Shown: one piece after another, positions 33,796 to 46,646 of the stretch
Position numbering within the stretch: position 1 is the stretch's first letter
Layout of the letters: every line of letters starts with the position of its first letter
NCBI GenBank assembly: GCA_030141605.1
Contig: JAQGDQ010000007.1
Location: 1,103,173 to 1,167,172 of the forward strand
Direction of reading: 5' to 3'
Source of the DNA: Tubiluchus corallicola
Lineage: Eukaryota; Priapulida; Priapulimorpha; Priapulimorphida; Tubiluchidae
DNA length: 64,000 nucleotides
The notes under the pieces: model-generated
The model's database searches: none
Told to the model about the DNA's origin: nothing
What the model saw: the letters and a program-made list of their open reading frames with translations, nothing else
Position numbers and translations under genes: made by a program

Positions 33796-35266
33796 ATGCT
33801 TGCTTTTGTTGGACTTTTTGCATTTCTATGGGTAAGTGAAATTTCTATGTCAATTTTTATTCCAGTTCAGCTAAATTTTAGGTTACTTTTAATATTACAA
33901 ATTTAGCTGCCAATTACTTATAACTTTATTTCATTTTATTAAAATGTTTGACAGTGGTTTGAAAATGTTTTGAAAAAGTTAACATCGTGACCAGAAATAA
34001 ATCTGTAAAACATGGTATTTGCTACATGAAAATAACGCAATTCAATGCATCATTGCGGTTTACAATTGACGTGTAATCCCGTGATAAAATCGTAATGCTG
34101 AAATGCCTGAACCATTTTTGCTTGTGTGTTAATTAGCTGTTACTTACTCATTTCGAAGTTTATTTATACTACTAAAAGGAAAATGTATTTGCAGATAAGC
34201 ACGTCTGCTATGTACATGCCCCCATCATACTACACGGAAATGCGGGGCAATGGTTTACCGGAAAGAGTTCTAAAACATCCGGACGCCGAGTATGCGTCCG
34301 ACACTGTACGAGCAAAACTTGCCGACGAAGACGAACGCTTCAGCCTTTTTGATCGAAACCTGTACTATGATATTCCCAAAGACCAGCGCTTCAAGTCCAA
34401 GGAGAGGGCTACAACTTACAAGGACATTGATGATGAAATTAGCCACAATACGTATCTCCGCCGTGCTAGACTGGATGATTACAATGGTCCAAATCTGAGA
34501 CAGTTTGAAAGGAGGGAACAATTCGAAAACAAACCAGCACAGCAGTTTTTCAGCGATCAGGAGAAAGGAGAACACATGACAGCTTTAACGGGACACGGAG
34601 TAGGAAGGTATAAGACGATTAGCCAGTTTCTTTGACTGACTGATTGGTTGATTGAATGAATTATTGATTGATCGAGTGATAGACTTTTTTATTTGGTTGA
34701 TTTATTACCGTATTGCGAAACAGGTTGGCCGGACCGACTGAAAGCTCCATGTCCTAAGCCCTTCTGTAGGCTTGTAAAGTATTGCACTTTCAATACGAAT
34801 TTGAAGGTCTAAACCTAAACCCAAAGAGCATCTTCAGCAGGGGGCAAAACGACTAACTTGAGGATAAATAATTGTTAGTAAAAAAAGTAACACAGTGAAA
34901 CTCAGACATTTTGACTGAAATGTAAGAAAACGGCTAAAATAAAGTAGATAGTTTGACAAGAAAATTACATTACTGATGTTTTTCAGCTACCGCAGAAACC
35001 TTGGTTATATTCTTGGACCAGAATCGGGCAAATACAACAGAGTTCTCGACTACAGATACAGACCTGGCTTCGACGAGAACGACGATGGCTCTTCCCTTCC
35101 TGGTCGGTTGTTCTTCACAAATAGAGGACGCTTCCCAACTGAGGAGGAACAAGCGGAAGCCGCCGAAATTGCTGCCAACTCTAACAGATTTGGCATCCCC
35201 AATCTTGGCAACTTGAAGAGAGTTGGGGCATTAGAGAGACGGTTGGGCTCGCCTAATATTATTTAA
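33796..35266 (+). CDS. Gene C: secreted YYDIP-family protein
   Basis: Three exons: 33796-33831, 34195-34607, 34987-35266; phases 0 and 2; 242 residues. Exon 1 is the signal-peptide core (MLAFVGLFAFLW). The mature part is Tyr/Arg/Asp-rich with almost no Cys. It contains NGLPERVLKHPDAEY, LADEDERFSLF, LYYDIPKD (residues 68-75), YLRRARLDDYNGP, then SYRRNLG, LDYRYRPGFDENDDG and GRLFFTNRGRF. All of these align closely with gene D and more distantly with gene B. It ends with an Ala/Glu stretch and GIPNLGNLKRVGALERR. There is no known family. It converges with gene D, 633 bases apart, so C and D look like an inverted duplication. Confidence 0.78.
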
Positions 35267-35899
35267 ATGCTGTGTGATTATGAAAGACAAACCAGGGCAC
35301 GTATTTTATTGTTCAGCACTTTTCTATTCTCAGGAAAAATTCATATAGTTCCACATTTTTATTAGTAATTCGTTTTTTACAGTATGAAGAATAATTTGTA
35401 TGGTAATTTGCTTACCGTTAAGCCTTGTGTGTTATTAGAGTTTTCAGAGAATGTTTTAGTTAAAATTCTTGTTTTAAAAATGTTAGCAAACTCAATTGCC
35501 AATTTACATTCAGCAAATATCAGTGAAAACTATGCTCACTTTATTATGTAATATTATATAAGTTTATAAATAAGAGTAATTTACTTAACCAGGTAAAATC
35601 AATAAATCTAAGTACCACTTATGCTTATAAATATTGTTTTTTGTACACTCTATTACTGTAGCACCATAGCTTCTTATGCAACGCACGGAGCTTTTTTTAA
35701 AAAAATTCAAAATTTTTTGCAATACGTCATTACACCACAACACAATTTAGAGTGAATGCGTCAAGTTCACTATGCTACAAACAACTATACTAAAAATATT
35801 AATAATGATACATATACTTCTATCTGTACTAGCAGTCTAGCACAAGTGACTGTCGCTTTAAGAAATGTTTTTGTAGTATAACGAGAATTAAGAAACATG

Positions 35900-38334
35900 T
35901 TAATATCTTCTAGAATAAGTTTTCGTATATCGTTTCGCAGTTGGACGCACATCAGAAAGAGATCCATAATGGGGAAGTCCAAAAGTTATCTTTTTTGCCT
36001 GACTGGAATGCGTTTTTGTTCCACGCGCTGAACCAAAACGGCCGTAATTAGTGAAAAAGCTGCGATCCGGAAGGATCTCCCCGTCATCTTTGTCATCAAA
36101 CTCTGGTCTGCTTCTGTAATCAATCGCTCTCACGTAGCTTCCATTTTCTTCTCCGTTTTGAAAACTCAACTGCCTACGGTAACTGAAAATAAAGGTAAAA
36201 CATGTAACATAAGTTAGCAAAGCACTAAAGTTGTAAGCAGCACACGAAGGATGAACAAACAAATGCAAACAGATAAACCAACAAACAAAGAAAATGAAGT
36301 GCAAATCATGCTGAATACGCTTGACTAAATAGTACCAGCATCTATATCTCTGCTTCTACTTGGCAATGGATCAAGTTACTCAACATAATTATTAGCATAC
36401 CCAATAAAATTGTTATCATTGAGTACGGTTTGATTGTTGGTAATTAGTCAAAGTAACTGATGAGCCAGGGCCAATAAAATGACTACCTGTTGTTTAGCCG
36501 CTAAAGTAATGTAATTAACGTTTCAGCAAAACAGCAGCTTAGCGGCCGTGAAGCTGATAGTTAATCAACTGACAGTCAGTAAATAAATACGAAATGGTGA
36601 CTTACGTGGTGAACGAATACACTCAGTTGATGTGTTACCGTGCTTAAACCATAAAAAATATAGTTAACGAGCTTCAAACAGAATATAAGAAGTGTTTATG
36701 TAATGTTTGATACATTTGTTTTTACTACAAAGTGCAATGCTCATTTAAATCGGTTCGTCAAGCATATAAACTTTATGCCCAGCATACATTCTTAACAGTA
36801 AAAGGACGTATTAGTTTAGAGATTATTGGAGTCACTGTAAGCTTTCCAGAAAGACACAATGCATTCGCAAACTGCTCCCTGTAGTGGATTGTGAACAAAA
36901 TCGCCAAAACATTACAATTACAAATTTCTTCCCTAAAGAATGACAACCCATTGTAAATAGTAAACACAGTACTTACTTTCCCGTTCCACTACCGGATAAG
37001 TCAGTGATATGGTTACCAATCTCGGCATTCCCATAATATCGACTTTCTGGATTGTTCTCATAGAGGTCGCTTCTCTGGTAATGACGCCACAAGGGACCTT
37101 GATATTTGTCCAGTCTTGCTTTGCGTAGGTAGACATCTTGTCGAATGTCCTTGTCAGCATTCAGGTAAGCCATGGCTGCTTCTTTTGATCCGAATTTCTC
37201 ATCCTTGGGAATATCGTAATACAGTTTTCTTTTATAAAGGTTAAATGATTCGTCGTCATCCGCAAGCTGTCCTTGGATGATGTCTGACCGGAACTGCGCA
37301 GTGGGATGCTCCAGGACTCTAGTGGGCAGCCCGTTATCATCAAAAGCATTTGATTTTTGCTGCTGCCCACGGCTTCCAAATGTCTTATATGGTGTACTAC
37401 TGGACTTCTGGCTGGGTGATACCTGGAACTGTTTCAAATGAGTGACCCCATTGCTTGACGTCGACGTATTCCAAGCGTAAACGCCTTTGTCGTCGTGGCT
37501 ATTTCGTCGCCCGCCATAGGAATAAGCAAAGGTGACCTGAAGTCCGAAACAGCAGAGTTTAACAGAGCTTGCAGTTTGCATAATTGTTTGATTAATTGCA
37601 CACAGTTTTTTCTAGGTGTTGTAAAACACGTGAAAAATAGAAAGAACAAACAGGCAACAAACGACTCTCATCAACGAATTATAATTTCAGTGAGAAAAGA
37701 AAAACAACTGTGTAAAAATTTGTCGCATATTTACTTATTACAAATCATGAAATCAGTCTGTATTTTTTCCATATTATTGTGTAAACAATAAACGTATAAG
37801 ACATAAAAATAACTTTTTGTGTAATTCAGCACTCAGTGACAGGATGCCTATTTAATGAACGAGGTTGTGGTGTGACTGGAACCCAGCTCATTATCACGTC
37901 TAACATGAGAGACGGAACCGACAGAGGTGTCTTAGCCATGTCTGGATGCAAACATACACTCTTCCTGAAATACGTAAATAGCAGCGAACCCCAGCCCCGC
38001 GAAGTACTCCTGGAGGTCACTTTTTCTGACAATGCTTGGTGTCGCTCAACTTTTGTCTTGCAGTTATTTCCCTGACCTTAAATTGCATTAGGCACAATAA
38101 AGTAGTATATATTGGAAAAGCAATGATTAAATGCATTTACTCAATTGGTCAATTTAAAATAAAACCATTTTCACACAAGAAATACCGAACCCCATATGTG
38201 CGCTGTGCTCTAACCAACTGTAATGTTAATACTTACGAACTTTTTTACAATATACGAAAATAACTAGTTACTATACTATTGTAATTTATATGTCTACTTA
38301 CTGTAATGCAGAGGAAAAATACGAATACCTTCAT
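35900..38334 (-). CDS. Gene D: secreted YYDIP-family protein, inverted paralogue of C
   Basis: Three exons on the minus strand: 38334-38302, 37536-36977, 36182-35900; phases 0 and 2, identical to gene C; 291 residues. The signal peptide is formed across the first junction (MKVFVFFLCIT joined to VTFAYS). An inserted Ser/Gly/Lys-rich stretch of about 50 residues precedes the shared domain: NGLPTRVLEHPTAQF, LADDDESFNLY, LYYDIPKD (residues 116-123), YLRKARLDKYQGP, NYRRQL, IDYRSRPEFDDKDDG and SFFTNYGRF. The tail is basic (TAKRYTKTYSRRY). An uninterrupted frame gives another Met at 37581, but the CTTCAG acceptor at 37537-37542 and the upstream signal exon make the spliced model better. Confidence 0.76.
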
Positions 38335-38419
38335 CTTGTACTGTCGAGCAATAAGAAAACAAGACCAAGTTTGGTTATAGATTGATTAATTATGGCTGCT
38401 TGTTCTTGTACAATGTTGC

Positions 38420-38430
38420 TTATATATAAG
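38420..38430 (-). promoter_or_regulatory. Probable TATA box of gene D
   Basis: CTTATATATAAG read on the minus strand lies about 86 bases upstream of the gene D start codon, a spacing like that seen upstream of genes B and E. Confidence 0.4.
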
Positions 38431-40139
38431 TTTTCTCTTGGATTCACTCGGCTTTACAAACAGACTTTATTTTTCAAATATGACAGTCAGTCACGAGAAA
38501 ACCGGACCACGGTTAATTACAAAAAATTACGTTACATAGTTCATCTGTGATGTGAAGGTCGTCGAAGTTTTCTTAACTTTACTCGTTTGATTAAGCATCT
38601 TTGTTGCCATCTTAGAATGGATCAAACGCGATTAATTATAGTAATTTCCAGTTTGAATGTTGATTTATGAAGTAACGGTAGGGTGTGTGCATGTGTGTTG
38701 CTGCAAGCAACACGACTTCGCTTTTATTATCATGTGTTGATTTTTTGTGCGGAAATGCGCATATCGTTACGATAACCTTAAGATAATGTTTTAAAAATTT
38801 GAAACCGCTTTTTGTTTTATAAAATTAAGGTTAATTTTAATTTAGAAGTTGCCTGCTTTCTTACTTGCCTGTATACTTGCCTCAATTATGAACGGAATTT
38901 TAGTTGCATCCCATTGCCGGGGAATCCAATGTGAGTGCTCGGACGTTAGTCTAGTGGAATTCCTGCTTCATGGACAGACCCTATTCGTAAAATTCGCATA
39001 AATGTACAAACCTTCGAATCTATGTTGAACGGTGGGCCATAATGACAGGTTGATTCTAACGCTTAATATCTGCCTTCCCGTAAGTCTTGAAAAACTGAGC
39101 TTCCCAGTTTCCCTTTTGCGAGTTCCATTGTGGCCGTAAATTACACTGCAACATTTGTCAGTCCATCCAAGGTTAGGCTATATGTTTTTATGAATGAACC
39201 AAATCAGTAAGAAAGCAGCATATCGCGTGACGGGATTTTCCTTTGAATGAAACGCGTGTTTTAATGCTGTTTGAGGCAAGTTCTTTAAAGCTGAAGAAAA
39301 TACTTATCCTTAAACACAACAGTGAACATTGGTACCTCAAGTAATGAGCGTGAGAACTGGTCTAATATTGATTTTGTCGTGACATCTTATGTTGTAACCA
39401 AATAAATTTCATTCAAATTTCATGATTGCAGATATTCATGTTATCATTTAGGATAAACTGGAAGGTCGTTCCAAAATTTTTTAATCGGAAATGACAAGAT
39501 AAAATTCTGCCCACGTTTTGTATATTGATTATATTAGATTTGTTTTAATAATGATGTCTTTCAATCATCTTCACAGTGTTAACATTATATTAAATGGGTC
39601 ATTTTTAGCATGGGTTACGTGAGACAGTGGGGATAATGAATGACATGCTATGTAAATTATTTGCAATTGTAATTGCTTTGAAAAAAATAAAAGAATAAAA
39701 GTCGGCAGTGGCTTATAAACCTTGCCCCCAATTTTGCCTCAAGTAATCTTGCTGCCTCAATTAACCCCATTTTACTTACTCTTAATTATCTTTTAGTATT
39801 TTAATACAGTACTTTATTCCATTAAAGTTTGTTTCAGCACACTACAATGTTGTGTAAATAATATAAACTTACACTAAGAAACACCAATTCGTGAACTACC
39901 AAAATACAGGTACTAAAGTGGAATATAAGCAATTTATATATTTTTTAAATAGATCATCTGTTAAAGACCAGTTATTTTATATAAATCTGTAATTATACTA
40001 ATTTATCCCAGACCAATCCCAAACCAATCAGGAACATTGGGCACACGTATCGCGCAGATACTTGAAAACACAATACGTATTTACGCAAATACCATGTTTT
40101 AATTTTTATATTTAAATGGTATTTTAGCGGCATATATGA
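38431..40139. other. Intergenic between genes D and E
   Basis: No supported gene. A TAGTCTAGTGG string near 38948 resembles a tRNA A box, but no convincing B box or cloverleaf follows. Confidence 0.4.
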
Positions 40140-41125
40140 GGTGATTACAAATAAAAATGGCACAGGAAAAATGGCTTGTAAAAATGGCATAACAAAAATG
40201 AAACAAATGAAAAAATATACAAAAATGGCACAGGTAAAAATGGCACAGGAAGAAATGGCATAGGAAAATATGGCACAGGAAAAAATGGCACAAATGGATG
40301 GAAAAGTGGGTAAAAATGGCAAAGGTAAAAACGGCAAACAAAAAAATGCGCACTTAGTAAAATATGTGTTTAGGGTTATAGTTAGAGTGGGGAGATAATT
40401 ATTTTAGCTGGTTTTACCTTTGCCAGGCTTGAAGCTATGCTTGAACACAGTTTGTTTGGTTGTTTTTGTCTGTTATGGCAGTAAGTCTATTACGCAAAAA
40501 CTATCTAACAGATTTCCAAGAAACTTTGTTAAGAAAGGTGGGCTTAGGGTACCAAAATGAGAGTCTTTTAGCCGGTACTTTTCAGGCAAAACTTAATCGA
40601 ATACTACGAACAAACAAAAAACATCCGTAAAGTACTTCGAGAAGATCTCAGAGGGAGTGTTTAGTACTTCTTTTTTGTTACCTCCACCTAACTTTTTTTA
40701 TTAATTTGTATATCCTAATAAGGAGACTTGTAGGTATATATTCTTCAATTTATTAAAATCGTCAGATTAAAGGTAGATAAGCACTATGTGGAACATTCGT
40801 GCATTATTGATTATAAATCTATTCAATGAACAAATATTTCGCTATTCTATACTCTTTATTATTATACCAATACAGGCACATTTTTGTACGTTTGTTGTTT
40901 ATCTTTCTGTTAAGTTTTTCAAATAAAGAATCAGACGAACGAACAAGTTTAGGATTGTTTGGCTTTAACTGAAATCTGCTTCATATTGAGCCCATTCTAG
41001 TTTTATTATAAAAATTAACTGCATCAAAATAATATATGTGCCATTTTTCCTACTTTTCCATTTGTACCATTTTTTCGTGTGCCATTTTTCCTGTACCAGT
41101 TTTTTCCTGTGCCATTTTTACCGCA
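40140..41125. repeat. Fold-back element with AAAAATGGCACAGG minisatellite arms
   Basis: The left arm (40140-40350) is a tandem array of about 14-base (G)AAAAATGGCACAG units. The right arm (about 41035-41125) has the same units inverted (TGCCATTTTTCCTGTG). Longer context also matches: GGCACAAATGG...AAAAGT on the left against ACTTTTCCATTTGTACC on the right. About 680 bases of non-coding sequence lie between the arms. Confidence 0.72.
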
Positions 41126-41650
41126 CACCATATGGGGCTGTGATCTAATATAAACCAAAATTTTTTGAAAGCGTTGATAACTATATATCAAGAGTGATGA
41201 AGAGAGCCGACAAACAAATGGATTAAACGGCTATAAAATGGAAACAAGAAATCACTGAACACAATGCGTATCATAAAGAAGACCACCTCTGCGGCTTTCT
41301 AAAAAGGAATTGTGCTGTTAACGTCGGCAGCTTTGTTTTGTCAAACCAGACTTTTAATGCAGCGTCCATCTGGAGCTATTGTCTCTTCCCTCAGCGCAAT
41401 CCCAAACGTTATAAAACTAATCTGGGCTTAGACCTGGTGAGCACAGATATTTCGCAGCACCTGAAAGCGAAGTGCCTTAATTAAATTCTTCAGGTAATGA
41501 GAAATATTCGTGAGACTGCCTCAAAACAAAAGAGGTTGTAAACTGGCTCATCCTTTAACAAAGTCCACCCATCAAAACCGGACGGGTTAGGTGCTTGAGT
41601 ATTCTTTTGGAATAAGGTATTTTGATTAGTAAACAACAAATCAGGAGAGT
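41126..41650. other. Upstream region of gene E
   Basis: Non-coding sequence before the gene E promoter, somewhat GC-richer than its surroundings. I see no reading frame that I can support. Confidence 0.35.
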
Positions 41651-41656
41651 TATAAG
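41651..41656 (+). promoter_or_regulatory. Probable TATA box of gene E
   Basis: TATAAG in the context GAGAGTTATAAGAGG, 73 bases upstream of the predicted start codon at 41724. Confidence 0.4.
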
Positions 41657-41723
41657 AGGCAGGTCTTCGAGTATCGTCTCATTGTAGCCAAGGAAGAGAA
41701 TCGTTGTTCACATGTCTGTCACC

Positions 41724-44700
41724 ATGAAGTCTACATTGGTAGCTGTTGCACTGGTTTTGGTTATGTTCCAGCTTCATGGTATGTTATTACTTACTAAAAT
41801 TTTCGCTTATATCGTTAAAGTTTTGTGCATAAGATCACTTTTGGGGGGTAAGCTGTTCAGAATATGTCTACTACGGAATCGCAGTTAACAACTTTTTTAG
41901 CTATGTGAGTTGTTAGCAATAAAAGCCAGAAAAAGACCTTCCCTTTTGAACTGTTTTGTCTCTTTGTTGCTAAGCTACTTTCAGTCATTTCTATGCAGTG
42001 GAAGAATTCTTCCGTTTTAAAGTTAATTTCATGGTATTTCGTTGTATGGGGGATATTAAAATGTGTTTGCTTACTTGGCAACACACAGTGACCAGAAACT
42101 CATAAGTCATGATTCTTGCACTTGTTATTTTCCTTATTCAGATAACAGGTAACAGTGTTATTATTCAAGAGTTTACTTTAATATAACTTTATTGTGTTAC
42201 AACTTTAACAATTATTATGTTACATTTACGTAAGTTCACTTTTTATTTTGACGTGTTTTTGCTCAGCTGTCTAACTTCACATTGCTCAAGAACGTAATTT
42301 TCAGTTTACTTGCTCAACATATTAATACTGTTTAATCTAATTATTACGTTGTACGAGGAATTGCGGATTTGCCGTCAAGTTCTATTGATATAGAGACTAA
42401 AGAGAAACAAAAAAACTCATATACTATTTACAGATTCGCGTCTAAGTAAAACACAAATTTAATTTTTCCATCTGGCCAAATGTTCCATCGCTTTAATTAT
42501 ACCTCGTGTTGAAAAAAATTGAAAAAGGAAAAGTAATTTCAATAAATGCGCCCGCAATTAAAAAAGGCACATCAACGTTCTTTGTTTTGTGGCCAGCTGC
42601 TCCAGCACAATGGAAATGGAATAGTTATAATTAAAAAGAATCATAAATTTTCAGAAAATAGTCATCTTTTAATATTATGCTAAATACGTACATTTGTTAA
42701 TTCATCCATATCATTGTTCGTTCGTTCTTTTATACTATTATCAATACATTAATTTCAGTGCAAATACTCAGTATTTATATTTAAATAGGCTTATACACAA
42801 TTTCAGTTGAGTTAAAAATTGTACCTGTATAATTACGAGTGTCAAATTTCTATGTATTGTATTAAATTTACCGAAAAAGAAAATCTAAAATTTTATCAAT
42901 AGCATGTAAATGCGTTGGTATAAAACGTTTTATCTCCTTTACTTTTCTGTCACAGTGTTATTCATTAAAAAGTAAATACTGTTTGTAAATAAAATGCACT
43001 ACAACCTTACATAAAATCAAAAATTCTTTGCATCCTTTGCTTATGATTTAGAAATGCATAATTTAAATATTGATGACATTTTCGCTCGCTTGTAACCGAA
43101 CTGCTAGTCAAAATTACTTCCTAATCAATAAAAATATTCTGTATTTCAGATCTCCTGTAAATGACAGTTTAAAACTCCAGGAATTTTTGAAAGTACCTTT
43201 CATAGTACATCATGCTCGGTTTTTCTTTTGATCTGTAAACCTGTTTACATAACCATAATAATTAGCATGTTTTTATTAGTTAGCTTCGTCTGAATTTAGC
43301 CTATTATTTGACTTATTTTAACTTACCTGAATATAGATTTCTAGACTTAATCGCTAGACATATGTTCTAACTTTAAACAAACTAAGATTTTAACACTATT
43401 AAATGTAATATTGTGTGGCAGTTACCGTACTGTTCTTTCGTAGCAGACGTGCATTCAGTACTTCTAGCAACTTTACACAAAAATAAAAACAATATAATCA
43501 CACTAGAAAAGAGAATCTGGTATAAAAATTATTAATGTCACGAACCTCCTGAATAGGAGATAACTCCGATCATTTAGCCGAGAAGCAATTTCTTCTCCTT
43601 TTTTATAATAGGATAGGTTAATTCTTTCCCGGTATTGATTAACTGACTGAGTAATATAAATAAACTAATCAATGAATAAATGAATAGATGGATTGGTGGC
43701 TAATCGAATGAAAAATAGTTGAGTGAATGATGCATGAATGGATGGAAAAATGAACGAGTAAATGAATGCACGAACGAGCCAACGACTGAATGAATGAATG
43801 AACGAATAAACGAATGAATCAAAGAACGAACGAACGAGTGAGTAGTGGGTGAGTGAGTGAATGAGTGAATGAATGAATGAATGAATGACTGAGTGAGTGA
43901 GAGAGCGAATGAATGAGTGAGTGAGTGATTGAGTGAGTGAGTGAATGAGTGAGTGAGAGGGAGTGAGTGAGTGAGCAATCGAGTGAGTGAGTGAGTGAGT
44001 GAGTGAGTGAGTGAATGCGTGAGTGAGCGAGCGAATGGGTTAACGCATTAACTGATTAGCAAAGATATATTAAAAATTAAGCTTTTGATTCCCAAAACGC
44101 CAATTAACTTTAAGATTTCCGCGTGGATGAAACTTTCTTGTTTAAATATAACCAAATGGCGATTTCAAAAAGATATCAGAGTAAACTTCAAAGGAGATCA
44201 CTGAAAAATTTTGCATTTTTTTTTATTTTATGAATAGCTTCTTACTAAGGGAAAAGCTGTACCTGCTGTAATTAACAGGCTTACTGAATATGTAGTTAGG
44301 TTATCTTTGCAATTTGCGCTAATATTGTTTACCAAGCTCAAACGAGTTTTGAGGACTAAATGACTTCTAGGCGGGGCATAATAAAAATAAAACGTTGAAC
44401 GTATACCCCTGAAGTGTTGCCATTTCTGGCCAATTGCTGATGCAAAGAAGCCTATGGCTGAGGGGAATTTTGTTTGGAAGACCGTCTTCGCCTCTATATT
44501 TTAACAGGATCGGAACTTTGTGTCGATCCTTTCCTAGACTGGTGGGTAAATGCCGTATTTCATGAAGAAAATCATCAACGGGCTAATAAACCAATTTTTA
44601 TTACAGTTTGACCAAGTTTGTACGATTTTTAACTTAAACGTAACCACATGCACCACAACCACAACCACATACTACTTCCTTATAATTAATGTTATAAATA

Positions 44701-46535
44701 CATTTTAGACCGTTCTTTAAACTGTTTATTTTTATAGAAAAATGTCGTAAAAATTCCAATTTTTTGGTTAATCTTAAATGTCCATTAAGCGATTAAGCAG
44801 AAACCTGAAAGTTCCACTCATTAGAGCGGCTCAATAATTATGTAATGACAAAACATATTAAAAGAATAATTCTAATTAAATATTTATTATTTGTTTTTCA
44901 GTCGCACGTGGTGAATATACAACAACACCATCGCCTGACACGCCTACTCTTGTAGCTGGGTACTACGAACATGGCGATGGTGATGAAAACGGCAGTGGTG
45001 AGGAAGATAATGATAAAACATCAATAGTGCTTACCAGATACTACGGTCCCAGCATCAGCACCACAACAACTGCTCCTGAGCAACGGGGTTACGTGCTCCG
45101 CTCTAGAACATCATCAGAAAAGTCACAGGATCGGATACGCCAGTATTATCATAACAACGGCAATGACGGTAATGATGACAATAACGACAACGATGAACGC
45201 ACACAAAAGCGTGTAGTCTACATCCGAAGAGGCTACAGTGGTGATCACCATGTTGAAGATGATGATGGCGATAACGATGACGACAACGATGAACAAACGC
45301 AAAGACGTGTAATCTACATCCGAAGAGGCTATGATAATGGCGACGATGATGAAGAAGATGATGATGATGATAACGAAGCAAAACGTCGGATTTACATTCG
45401 TAGGCACAGTAGCAGTGAGAATGGTGACAGTGGTGATCACAGTGACCTCGATAACGGCTACAGCAGAGTGACTCGCAGACGTAACAGATTATATCTTGAT
45501 AATGGCGATGACGGCGATGATCGGTACATTTACTTTAGGGGAGATGAAGGAGATGGCAATAGTTATGAAAGCAGACGTCGGGTTTACATTCGAAGAGAAG
45601 AAGCAACAACTGCAGCACCACAGCGTGGTTACTTTTACTACAGAGAAGAAGAACCAACCACTACTGAGCAACCAAGTGGTGAGGAAATCTACAGGCACTA
45701 CTTGAGGAACATCAAACCAAGATTGGACGAAACTCGCCGAAGTAATACACGCCGACGCCAAGCTCATGATGGTGAACGTCGATATTACAGATTGGTTGAA
45801 GAAGAACCTGAGTCACAGGGTTATTATGCAACCCCTGAGCAGGAAAAATCCATAAGCTTTCGTCGCCGTTATGATAGCCGCGATGAAGACATCATTCAAG
45901 TACCAAAGTATCCGCTAATTCGCAGGAGATCTGGTTCAGATGATAACAGAAAATCCAGCGGGCGTCGAGTGTACTTACCAATTGAAGCACCAACTACCAC
46001 TGAGAGACCTGAGATTCGTCATTATTACGTGCGTTCGGAAGAGCCAGCAACTACTGAAACGCCTCGTCAACAACATTATATTCCTCGTCGAGTCTACAGG
46101 CCTGCTGAGTCAACAACAACTGAAGCACCAAGCCACAGTGGCTATTACAGAGCATCTGAATCTGCGAAAACTCAGAAATCAAGCATTCGTCGCTTTTTCA
46201 GACCAAGCAACGAGCGACCATCAAGGAAATCGAGCATTCGACGTTTTATCAGAATAACTGATGAACCCAGACATGAAGAGCCAACATATCGTCAATATTA
46301 CGAACCAGCCGATATCAAAGAAATCAGAAGGCCCACCGTCAGACGATTTTATGAACCTGCTGAACTGACTACCACCGAAAGACCGTCGTTTCGTTATTAT
46401 TATAGGCCTCCTGAGCCAACTACAACTGAACAACCTAGCCGACCGAGGTACCCAGCACACTACAGGTACTATTTCAAAGAAACAACAACAACGGAACAGC
46501 CTACTACACGTCGTCTCTACCACCACGGTTACTAG
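41724..46535 (+). CDS. Gene E: secreted Tyr/Arg/Asp-rich protein with TTTE-P repeats
   Basis: Two exons, 41724-41778 and 44902-46535, phase 1; 562 residues. Exon 1 is a clear signal peptide (MKSTLVAVALVLVMFQLH, joined to VARGEY). The N-terminal half alternates Asp/Asn/Glu-rich acidic blocks (for example DDDDDNEAK) with repeated basic segments RRVIYIRRG, RRIYIRRH and RRRVYIRRE. The C-terminal half is a run of imperfect units with TTTERP/TTTEQP/TTTEAP followed by aromatic-basic segments such as FRYYYRPPE and HYRYYF. There is almost no Cys. The Thr-Pro motifs look O-glycosylatable, and Tyr is abundant. It is an intrinsically disordered, polyampholyte-like extracellular protein. A role as an adhesive or matrix protein is inference only. 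AATAAA follows at 46641-46646. Confidence 0.8.
43680..44040. repeat. GAGT/GAAT tetranucleotide microsatellite (intron of gene E)
   Basis: A long (GAGT)n tract mixed with (GAAT)n. It explains a spurious Ser/His-rich frame on the minus strand. It lies in the intron between the two exons of gene E. Confidence 0.92.
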
Positions 46536-46646
46536 TGGCATGGGATTACATCAACTTTAGTAGCATGTCCAAAAAGTGACGTATTATAATACTATTTCCA
46601 ATCCGCAAATAATTCAAAAAACTGCACCAAAAAATAAGAAAATAAA

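Noticed and set aside
37836-38075. 79-residue frame in the first intron of gene D
   Set aside because: Slightly GC-richer, but no splice sites fit it into a gene and no family is recognised.
38940-39000. tRNA-like or tRNA-derived SINE head (TAGTCTAGTGG)
   Set aside because: An A-box-like string is present, but no proper B box, cloverleaf or tail was found.
43700-43978. Ser/His/Thr-rich frame on the minus strand
   Set aside because: It is a translation of GAGT/GAAT repeats inside the gene E intron.
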